A stretch of DNA of 6,699 nucleotides from contig JAJZCJ010000178.1 in NCBI GenBank assembly GCA_021846145.1, forward strand, positions 1-6,699, in the 5' to 3' direction. Positions 1 to 6,237 of the stretch are shown in pieces. The notes under the pieces are model-generated. The model did not search any database. It was not told where the DNA came from and saw only the letters and a program-made list of their open reading frames with translations. Made by a program: the position numbers and the translations under genes. The DNA comes from Bacillota bacterium. Its GTDB lineage: Bacteria; Bacillota; Bacilli; Alicyclobacillales; SLC66. Position 1 is the stretch's first letter. Each line of letters opens with the position of its first letter.

Positions 1-1
1 C

Positions 2-718
2 AACCAGGATAAGCGATTCACAGGGTGGAGCAATCGCAGCTTGTCTATGTTGATGGCTTTTCTGCTCATCCTTGGGTATGCCGACATTGGTGCCTTGACT
101 ATCACTAAAACTAGTATTCGTTTTTCCATTCGTAGTCCACTTTTATGGCGTTTATCTTCTGGACTCCCACCTTATCTCCGCGATGTCCCTAAAGGGCCAG
201 GGGGACAAGCATACTTGAAATTAATGGCTTTGTTGGCCTATCTGCTCTTGACCAAACAGGCCTATATCAACAGTGGTTCCGTGGTGGCCTCCGGATTAGT
301 GCTTACGGTGGCTTCTCCATTGTTTGATTGGGACATCATCAAAAATGTATTGGCACAAACTGAAGACAGTATGCTGCAAAGAATCGTGCAAATACTGATA
401 AATTTGGTATTGGGTATAAGCCTGATTACATCACAGAACCAGTTCACCATCACGAGTGTCAGGATGGATCCTAAGTATTTTTTGTTATTTCACGTTTCTT
501 CACGTTCACTACAACGGGTGCGAAGAGAACTACCTAGTATGTTGACTTTACCTGAAAAAATACCCACTTTAAAAAGTTTGAATGTCATGATCGGAGTATT
601 GTTAACTCTGCAACTTTTACGCGTGATTCACTTGACGATTGCCCGTGGGGGGGATCTGGGCTTGGGGGTTTCGGGAGATTTGCTGGCGATGAAAATCAAA
701 GGTGGAAAAATTCCATGA
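2..718 (+). CDS. Unrecognised multi-pass membrane protein, 5'-truncated by window edge
   Basis: The frame is open from the left edge to the TGA at 716-718, giving 238 visible codons. The start probably lies outside the window; an internal TTG at 41 has no convincing ribosome binding site. The protein is hydrophobic, with four to five likely membrane segments at visible residues of about 15-35, 70-84, 90-106, 127-144 and 192-212, and an Arg-rich stretch near 168-176 (SLQRVRRELP). I recognise no family signature or catalytic motif. Nothing links it to the sulfur genes downstream: the next promoter begins only four bases after its stop. The long open frame with membrane-like periodicity argues for a real gene, but no homology supports it, so its function is left open. 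Confidence 0.5.
   Translation, partial: NQDKRFTGWSNRSLSMLMAFLLILGYADIGALTITKTSIRFSIRSPLLWRLSSGLPPYLRDVPKGPGGQAYLKLMALLAYLLLTKQAYINSGSVVASGLVLTVASPLFDWDIIKNVLAQTEDSMLQRIVQILINLVLGISLITSQNQFTITSVRMDPKYFLLFHVSSRSLQRVRRELPSMLTLPEKIPTLKSLNVMIGVLLTLQLLRVIHLTIARGGDLGLGVSGDLLAMKIKGGKIP
647..675 (+). other. G-quadruplex-type motif
   Basis: Four runs of at least three G (647-653, 658-660, 664-668, 673-675) are separated by loops of 4, 3 and 4 bases, which fits the usual G3+N1-7 pattern on the coding strand. It lies inside the 3' end of the membrane ORF, about 45 bases upstream of the -35 box of the rhodanese promoter. Folding and any role are unproven. Confidence 0.45.
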
Positions 719-721
719 CGC

Positions 722-751
722 TTGACAAATACCGCCGGGGGTATATATAGT
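722..751 (+). promoter_or_regulatory. Sigma-A-type promoter of the rhodanese/PDO operon
   Basis: A consensus -35 box TTGACA lies at 722-727. Possible -10 boxes are TATATA at 744-749 (16-base spacer) and TATAGT at 746-751 (18-base spacer). The whole spacer is occupied by a G-tract pseudo-palindrome, listed separately, so binding of a repressor there would block RNA polymerase. The first downstream start is the rhodanese ATG at 804. Confidence 0.75.
729..744 (+). promoter_or_regulatory. CsoR/CstR-type G-tract operator
   Basis: The 16-base site ATACCGCCGGGGGTAT is an inverted repeat (ATACC..CCGG..GGTAT) with one mismatched symmetric pair. The pattern TACC-N-GGGGTA, a C-tract and G-tract flanked by TA, is the known operator type of the CsoR/CstR repressor family. 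It sits exactly between the -35 and -10 boxes. A CstR-type repressor is encoded about 1.8 kb downstream (start at 2502), so it is the natural ligand. The assignment comes from pattern recognition, not a binding experiment. Confidence 0.75.
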
Positions 752-803
752 ATGTAGTGTAGTAGGGAAAAGTAATGAATAATGATGTGGAGGTTATTTT
801 GTA

Positions 804-1112
804 ATGGCATTTCAACAATGGCTATCTATCGATGTGAAAGAACGTATCAAAACCGGTGCTCCGATTCAAATTGTAGATGTACGTGAGCCCTATGAATTTG
901 AAAACGGCCATATTCCAGGCGCAAAATTAATACCACTCGGTCAACTGCAGACGCGCATCAGTGAAATTGATAAGAGCGCTGAAACTGTCGTTGTTTGTCA
1001 TAGCGGCGGCCGCAGCAGTGTGGCATGTGATTTCTTGGATCAACTCGGCTATCAGAACATCCGCAATTTAATGGGTGGCATGTCGGCTTGGGATGGCCAA
1101 GTCGAGTATTAA
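804..1112 (+). CDS. Single-domain rhodanese (thiosulfate/persulfide sulfurtransferase)
   Basis: This 102-residue cytosolic protein is one complete rhodanese domain. Rhodaneses carry sulfane sulfur as a persulfide on a catalytic cysteine. Visible signatures are the DVREPYEF motif (residues 25-32), HIPGA (36-40), the active-site loop CHSGGRS with Cys65, and the C-terminal GGMSAW motif. Length matches small GlpE/PspE-like rhodaneses, and there is no signal peptide. The ATG is preceded by TGGAGGT at 788-794, ten bases upstream. It is the first gene after the operator-bearing promoter, so it is probably induced by reactive sulfur. It closely resembles the third rhodanese at 3208-3510 (shared DVREPYEF, HIPGA, LIPLGQ), which implies a duplication. 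The donor and acceptor are unknown; the PDO two genes downstream is one candidate partner. Confidence 0.95.
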   Translation: MAFQQWLSIDVKERIKTGAPIQIVDVREPYEFENGHIPGAKLIPLGQLQTRISEIDKSAETVVVCHSGGRSSVACDFLDQLGYQNIRNLMGGMSAWDGQVEY

Positions 1113-1147
1113 GATAAGGGCGTTTTGTTAATTGGGGTGATTAGGTA

Positions 1148-1723
1148 GTGTCAGCATATCAAGTCATTATTGTAGGCGGAGGAGTCGCAGGCTTATCGTG
1201 TGCGATTTATACGGGACAGGCGGGTCTTCGCACGCTCGTGATTGATAACGGTGAATCACAGCTCCTACGAGTGAAACAAATTAGAAATTACCCTGGGCTT
1301 TCTCCTGAGACTTCAGGAGAAGAATGGATGCACACCGCCCGCATGCAGGCTGAAAATGCTGGGGTTGAATTTGTAAATGCACATGTGGATAAAATGGTGT
1401 TAGATCATCGTCCTTATGAGGTAATGGATCGTAACCAACAGACTTGGACAGCTGAGTTTGTCGTACTATCTGTTAATTTGGGGTTTGAGTTACTGGAAAA
1501 TCACGGTCTTCATCTGGGGATTAACCGCCATGTGGCAAATAACAAGATTCGGTATGTTGAACACGTTAATCTGGAAGGCATGACGGGGATACCTGGCGTA
1601 TATGTTGCCGGATTGCTCGCTCATGTTCCTAGTCAAACGGTTATTGCAGCGGGTCAAGGCACTTTTGTGGGAGTACAGATTGCATCTGAAGCATTGGGAC
1701 GCCCCTATATGTGGCATGATTAA
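1148..1723 (+). CDS. FAD-only thioredoxin-reductase-like protein lacking the NADPH domain
   Basis: The protein has 191 residues, against roughly 310 for thioredoxin reductase. The N-terminal Rossmann motif VIIVGGGVAGLSCAIYTGQA (about residues 6-25) and the acidic residue at the end of strand 2 (VID, Asp33) indicate FAD binding. The NYPG segment (47-50) and the C-terminal GIPGVYVAG...VIAAGQGTFVG segment (148-175) match the two FAD-domain halves of thioredoxin reductase. The intervening NADPH domain with its CxxC is absent, as if cleanly removed; the only Cys is Cys18. The usual Gly-Asp pair of the C-terminal FAD motif is Gly155-Leu156. The GTG start is set by GGGGTGA at 1134-1140. It lies between the rhodanese and the PDO in one apparent operon. 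It may hold flavin and act on the neighbouring redox protein, but with no dithiol and no pyridine-nucleotide domain it cannot be an ordinary thioredoxin reductase. Confidence 0.85.
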   Translation: MSAYQVIIVGGGVAGLSCAIYTGQAGLRTLVIDNGESQLLRVKQIRNYPGLSPETSGEEWMHTARMQAENAGVEFVNAHVDKMVLDHRPYEVMDRNQQTWTAEFVVLSVNLGFELLENHGLHLGINRHVANNKIRYVEHVNLEGMTGIPGVYVAGLLAHVPSQTVIAAGQGTFVGVQIASEALGRPYMWHD

Positions 1724-1752
1724 CGAACTAGGTAATGAAAGGGGGAAGTATA

Positions 1753-2400
1753 GTGGCTTTAATCGGCAAAAAAGATCAGGATGTTTTGCGCAAGCGTTTT
1801 AGTGAAATGCAGCACAAAGTCAAGATCGTCATGTTTGAAGCAGCACTTGACTGTGTGTATTGTCCACAAACAAAACAAATTTTGGAGGAAATTTCGGAGC
1901 TTTCCGATAAAATCGAAGCGACCGTCTATAATTTCCATACAGAAAAAGCTTTAGTTGAAAAATACAACATTGATAAGATTCCGGCAATGGTGATGCTTGA
2001 TGAAAATGGTAAAGACTTCGGCATTCGCTTTTACGGTATTCCTTCAGGGTATGAATTTTCTACGCTGATTGAAGATATCATGATGTTGTCTACCGGAGAG
2101 ACATCACTTGCTAAAAAAACAGTGGAATCGTTGAAGAACTTAATGAAGCCAGTTCATTTGCAAGTGTTTGTCACCCCTACCTGACCATATTGCCCAGCCG
2201 CGGTGCGGTTTGCTCATATGGCAGCATTTGTTAGTGACAAAGTGACAGGAGATATGGTAGAAGCTTCTGAGTTCCCAGAGTTATCCGATCGCTTTGGTGT
2301 ATATGGGGTACCTAAAACCATCATCAATGCAATAGGAGAAGTAGAAGGCGCTGTGCCTGAGCAGCAATTTATGGATCAAATCATGCAGGTGTTAAAATAA
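1753..2400 (+). CDS. Glutaredoxin-like protein disulfide oxidoreductase (PDO); in-frame TGA at active-site Cys, candidate selenoprotein
   Basis: Read through the TGA at 2182-2184, this frame gives 215 residues with two thioredoxin folds, the size and layout of the PDO family of thiol-disulfide oxidoreductases. Domain 1 has CVYC (Cys34, Cys37) and a cis-proline motif (KIPA, Pro77). Domain 2 has TGA-P-Y-C at codons 144-147, where the family normally has CPYC, followed by RFAHMAAF and the cis-proline in YGVPKT (Pro187), ending at TAA 2398-2400. The TGA sits at the nucleophilic Cys, and the 71 codons after it are undamaged and typical of the family. A SECIS-like hairpin follows at once, so I infer selenocysteine at residue 144. 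The GTG at 1753 is preferred over ATG 1735 because AAAGGGGG (1738-1745) lies eight bases before it. GTG 2203 has no Shine-Dalgarno sequence, which argues against a separate second gene. Without recoding, the product stops after 143 residues and this is a broken gene. Sequencing error is the other alternative. Confidence 0.8.
2182..2221 (+). promoter_or_regulatory. Candidate bacterial SECIS element downstream of in-frame TGA
   Basis: Directly after the TGA (2182-2184), CCATAT (2185-2190) pairs perfectly with ATATGG (2216-2221). An inner stem AGCCGC (2196-2201) pairs with GCGGTT (2205-2210, one G-U pair) and closes a GGU loop at 2202-2204. The loop begins 17 bases after the TGA, inside the reading frame. 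Bacterial SECIS elements are known to be coding-region hairpins about this distance from UGA with G/U in the apical loop, as in E. coli fdhF. The TGA is followed by C, a weak termination context. Binding by SelB is inferred only. Confidence 0.6.
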
Positions 2401-2411
2401 CGTTAGTTTTA

Positions 2412-2453
2412 GACAAGGACGGGGATTGCTGCAGGCGTTACCCCGTCTTTGTT
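2412..2453 (+). terminator. Strong hairpin between the PDO gene and cstR, possible terminator or attenuator
   Basis: ACAAGGACGGGG (2413-2424) pairs with CCCCGTCTTTGT (2441-2452) over 12 base pairs including one G-U, with a 16-base loop. It starts 12 bases after the PDO stop. No clean run of T follows (the T-rich part is within the descending arm), so termination may be partial, lowering cstR expression relative to the upstream genes, or the hairpin may act as an mRNA stability element. Confidence 0.6.
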
Positions 2454-2501
2454 GCATTAGGATGTATGATCAGATCACCCCAAGTGTAGAGGTGAAAAAC
2501 T

Positions 2502-2765
2502 ATGGAATATACAGACGCCATGAAAAATCGCTTAAAGCGAATTGAAGGGCAGGTTCGCGGCGTTCTCAATATGATGGAACGGCAAGAAGAGTGCGCTGAT
2601 TTGGTTACCCAATTAAATGCGGTGCGATCAGCCGTTGATCGCCTGTCTATGTATATTGTCACCACCAATCTTGAATCTTGCCTGCGTAGGGAACTTAATA
2701 CAGGGAATCCGGATGACAATGTAATCGCTGAAGCGGTGCAATTGATTATGCGTACCCGAGGTTAA
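2502..2765 (+). CDS. cstR: CstR-type persulfide-sensing repressor (CsoR family)
   Basis: This 87-residue all-helical repressor has the family opening NRLKRIEGQVRGV (9-21), where basic residues contribute to DNA binding. Two cysteines, Cys31 (EECADL) and Cys60 (NLESC), match the positions of the sensing pair in Staphylococcus aureus CstR as I recall its sequence. The residue four before the second Cys is Asn56. Copper-sensing CsoR proteins have a ligand His there, so this is a CstR-like sensor of persulfides and polysulfides rather than a copper sensor. The start ATG follows AGAGGTG at 2488-2494. It sits among three rhodaneses, which fits CstR control of sulfur-detoxification genes, and its likely target is the operator at 729-744. 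I see no second operator directly before it, so its own promoter is unclear: a TATGAT at 2465-2470 lacks a good -35 partner. Confidence 0.9.
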   Translation: MEYTDAMKNRLKRIEGQVRGVLNMMERQEECADLVTQLNAVRSAVDRLSMYIVTTNLESCLRRELNTGNPDDNVIAEAVQLIMRTRG

Positions 2766-2794
2766 GTGGTTTTGTATTTAAAGGAGTGACAACA

Positions 2795-3196
2795 TTGAAT
2801 AGTGGAATTTGGATATTATTAGCCATCATTGTGGTGTATTTTGTTATGAAATTCGCTCGCAATAAAAAGTTTCAGAACATTCCTGTCGATCAGTTAGCGA
2901 ATTGGGTCAAAGCAGATATTAATCGTGTGGTAGTGGATGTGCGTGAGGTGGGCGAATATACGGATGGTCACTTTCCAGGCGCGATCAATATCCCACTTTC
3001 TACACTGTCAAATAAGCTTGGCAATATCCCTAAAGATAAGGATGTTGCGTTAGTGTGCCGCAGTGGGAATCGCAGCATGCAAGCAGCACGGGTATTAAAA
3101 AGCAATGGCTATCAAAAGATTTGGAATGTCAGTAGGGGCATGTCTGGGTGGAACGGTCAAATGGAAAAAGGTAACAAACCAGGCAAATTGAAATAG
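2795..3196 (+). CDS. Membrane-anchored rhodanese
   Basis: The protein has 133 residues. A single N-terminal membrane segment (about residues 4-20, GIWILLAIIVVYFVMKF) is followed by a basic stretch (ARNKK) and then a full rhodanese domain. The positive charges after the segment place the catalytic domain on the cytoplasmic side. Rhodanese signatures are VVDVREVGEY (46-55), HFPGA (59-63), the active loop CRSGNRS with Cys88, and RGMSGW near the end. TTG 2795 is chosen over the in-frame GTG at 2786, because that GTG overlaps the Shine-Dalgarno sequence AAGGAG (2781-2786), which is spaced correctly for the TTG. It lies 29 bases after cstR and 11 bases before the next rhodanese, clearly in the same transcript. 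A role in receiving sulfane sulfur at the membrane, for instance from sulfide oxidation there, is a guess. Confidence 0.93.
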   Translation: MNSGIWILLAIIVVYFVMKFARNKKFQNIPVDQLANWVKADINRVVVDVREVGEYTDGHFPGAINIPLSTLSNKLGNIPKDKDVALVCRSGNRSMQAARVLKSNGYQKIWNVSRGMSGWNGQMEKGNKPGKLK

Positions 3197-3207
3197 GAGG
3201 GAATTAG

Positions 3208-3510
3208 ATGGATATTTGGTCAGCACAACAGGTGTTAGATGCGATGAACTCAGGAAAAAAACTTCGTATTATTGATGTGCGGGAACCGTATGAATTTTCC
3301 GAGGGGCATATTCCGGGAGCGGAACTCATTCCACTTGGGCAAATTTCTGGTGCGGTGACGAAGTTGAGTAAAGATGATTCGATTGTGGTGGTTTGTCGAT
3401 CAGGTGCGCGGAGTCTTAGGGCATCACAATTTTTATCATCCCAAGGATTTAAAAATATAATTAATATGCAGGGTGGCATGCTGTCCTGGAGGGGCACTGT
3501 AGCGCACTAA
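3208..3510 (+). CDS. Single-domain rhodanese, paralog of the first gene of the cluster
   Basis: The protein has 100 residues and is a complete cytosolic rhodanese domain with IIDVREPYEF (21-30), HIPGAELIPLGQ (34-45), the active loop CRSGARS with Cys63 and a C-terminal GGMLSW motif. AGGAGG at 3195-3200 overlaps the stop of the preceding gene and sits seven bases before the ATG. The sequence is strikingly like the rhodanese at 804-1112 but has Arg rather than His after the catalytic Cys, and differs in the second half, so the two may have split donor or acceptor preference after duplication. It is the last gene before the terminator at 3530-3561. Confidence 0.95.
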   Translation: MDIWSAQQVLDAMNSGKKLRIIDVREPYEFSEGHIPGAELIPLGQISGAVTKLSKDDSIVVVCRSGARSLRASQFLSSQGFKNIINMQGGMLSWRGTVAH

Positions 3511-3529
3511 GACATCAGTATTAACGCGG

Positions 3530-4667
<1,138 letters not shown>

Positions 4668-4700
4668 TCACCTTTCTAAATGCAAATTCCTCACACTACT

Positions 4701-4729
4701 ATTGTAAAGCTGCTCGTACAAGGGGGCAA
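4701..4729 (-). promoter_or_regulatory. Putative mnmA promoter
   Basis: On the minus strand, TTGCCC (complement of 4724-4729) and TACAAT (complement of 4701-4706) are separated by exactly 17 bases, with mnmA starting about 40 bases farther along. The -35 is imperfect (TTG conserved). It overlaps the divergent amidase promoter. Confidence 0.5.
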
Positions 4730-4743
4730 GTGATGGGTATAAT
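4715..4743 (+). promoter_or_regulatory. Putative amidase promoter
   Basis: A perfect TATAAT lies at 4738-4743, with a weak -35 candidate CGTACA at 4715-4720 (17-base spacer). Transcription from it would begin near 4750, downstream of the GTG 4730 and ATG 4733 codons, which supports ATG 4763 as the real amidase start. The -35 is poor, so an activator or another promoter is possible. Confidence 0.45.
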
Positions 4744-4762
4744 GTGTATGGGGGGAGAAGCC

Positions 4763-6214
4763 ATGGATGAAACGGTAATAGATGATCAATTAGGTTCAGT
4801 ACAATGGCCCACTATTCAAGCGCTATCTGAGAAATTGGAAATGGGAAGCATAAGTTCAGTGGAATTGATTACTCATTACTTGAAGCGGATTGCCGCAAAT
4901 GATAAACAAGGTCAGCAGATCAATGCTATCCTTGAGGTGAACCCTGATGTGTTCTTTATTGCAGAAGCACTTGATGCGAAGCGCGCGACGCAAGGAGCGT
5001 TAAGTTCGCTTCATGGTATTCCTGTGCTACTTAAAGACAATATTGACACGGGGGATAATATGCATACAAGCGCAGGCTCACTTGCGCTCAAAGACAACTA
5101 CGCTCGCAGAGATGCCTTTTTAGTGTCAAAATTGCGTGCTGCCGGAGCCATCGTATTGGGCAAGGCTAACCTTACTGAATGGGCAAATTTTATGGCGGAA
5201 GACATGCCAAATGGATTTTCATCTCGGGGCGGTCAGGTGCTAAATTATTATGGCGCTGGTGTGTTTGATGTGGGTGGCTCTAGTTCTGGGTCAGCGGCAG
5301 GCGTTGCGGCTGGTTTTGCACCTGCTGCGGTGGGAACAGAGACTTCTGGGTCTATTTTAAGTCCAGCAAGTGCCAATCATATGGTAGGCATTAAACCGAC
5401 GGTGGGGCTGATCAGTCGTAGTGGCATCATTCCCATTGCGCACAGTCAGGATACAGCGGGTCCCATTGCGCAAACTGTATGGGATGCGGCATTGCTACTT
5501 AGTATCATGGCAGGGCCAGATGCACATGATCCGGCTACACTGCGTAATCGGGTGCCTGGTCACTTGGATTACACGCGCTACTTAACTGCGCGTAGTTTGT
5601 CGGGCATTCGGTTGGGGGTTCCAGGGGGAGCCTATCTTGAAGCGGTACGCTCGGATAAACTGACTGTTTTTCACCAAGCGCTAAATGTGCTTCGTAGGTT
5701 GGGAGCAGAAGTGGTAGAGCCAATTGTTCTCTACGCTTTTGATGATATGGACATGACAGTGCTAAAACACGAGTTTAAAGTTGGTGTGAATGCATACCTG
5801 CACCGTCATCATGCACCAAATCAAGTCAAAAATTTAACAGATGTGATCGCGTTTAACAACCAACACGAAAAATCAGCTTTAACTTATGGACAATCTGTTT
5901 TGATTGAAGCTAATGAGACGGATGGCACACTGACTTCACCTAGGTACATTCAGGCAAGACTTGAGGATATTCGACTTTCACGCGCGCAAGGAATTGATAA
6001 AATCATGGAGGCGCACCAACTGAACGCTTTGTTGTTTATTGGTGCAGCCGGTTCTGAAATCGCCGCAAAGGCAGGGTACCCTTCGATAAGCGTTCCTGTT
6101 GGATTTACACCTTCAGGTGAACCTGTGGGGTTAACATTTACAGGTAAGGCATTCTCGGAATCTTTGCTTTTGTCCTATGCCTACGCATTGGAACAGGCCA
6201 TAGTCACCATGTAA
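4763..6214 (+). CDS. Amidase-signature family hydrolase
   Basis: This 483-residue enzyme of the amidase signature family would hydrolyse a C-N amide bond with a Ser-cisSer-Lys triad. All three residues are visible: Lys91 in [13 protein letters not shown], cis-Ser173 in [10 protein letters not shown], and nucleophile Ser197 in GTETSGSI, with the usual 24-residue gap between the serines. The C-terminal [20 protein letters not shown] segment is typical. Substrate cannot be read from sequence. The Asn-rich, GatA-like core could suggest aspartyl/glutamyl-tRNA amidotransferase subunit A, but gatC and gatB are not adjacent and the long C-terminal part fits stand-alone amidases better. ATG 4763 is preferred over in-frame codons at 4730, 4733, 4742 and 4748: GGGGGAG (4751-4757) lies just upstream, and a consensus -10 box falls within the longer reading. 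No signal peptide is seen. It is followed after 23 bases by a methyltransferase, probably cotranscribed. Confidence 0.93.
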   Translation: MDETVIDDQLGSVQWPTIQALSEKLEMGSISSVELITHYLKRIAANDKQGQQINAILEVNPDVFFIAEALDAKRATQGALSSLHGIPVLLKDNIDTGDNMHTSAGSLALKDNYARRDAFLVSKLRAAGAIVLGKANLTEWANFMAEDMPNGFSSRGGQVLNYYGAGVFDVGGSSSGSAAGVAAGFAPAAVGTETSGSILSPASANHMVGIKPTVGLISRSGIIPIAHSQDTAGPIAQTVWDAALLLSIMAGPDAHDPATLRNRVPGHLDYTRYLTARSLSGIRLGVPGGAYLEAVRSDKLTVFHQALNVLRRLGAEVVEPIVLYAFDDMDMTVLKHEFKVGVNAYLHRHHAPNQVKNLTDVIAFNNQHEKSALTYGQSVLIEANETDGTLTSPRYIQARLEDIRLSRAQGIDKIMEAHQLNALLFIGAAGSEIAAKAGYPSISVPVGFTPSGEPVGLTFTGKAFSESLLLSYAYALEQAIVTM

Positions 6215-6237
6215 ATTATTAATTTATAGGAGGGAAA

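Noticed and set aside
1735..2184. Stand-alone 149-residue thioredoxin-like protein ending at the TGA
   Set aside because: It would end one residue before the second active site, with the matching second half in the same frame directly after it. Treated as a readthrough product, or failing that a broken gene.
2182..2184. TGA read as tryptophan under an alternative genetic code
   Set aside because: The intact genes mnmA and amidase have no internal TGA, and the position is a catalytic Cys, for which Trp makes no sense.
2203..2400. Separate small gene of 65 codons starting at GTG 2203
   Set aside because: It has no Shine-Dalgarno sequence, starts in the middle of a thioredoxin-fold active-site helix, and is in frame with the upstream PDO half. 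It is the second half of the same protein.
2465..2470. TATGAT as -10 box of a cstR promoter
   Set aside because: No acceptable -35 at 16-18 bases and no proper extended -10. Mentioned only as a possibility.
2438..2719. Minus-strand ORF opposite cstR
   Set aside because: It lacks a ribosome binding site and known motifs, and lies almost wholly over the well-supported cstR coding region.
5535..5723. Minus-strand ORF inside the amidase
   Set aside because: Shadow of a conserved amidase frame, with no supporting signals.
4763..6214. GatA subunit of tRNA amidotransferase
   Set aside because: The triad is shared by the whole amidase-signature family, and neither gatC nor gatB is next to it in the visible sequence.
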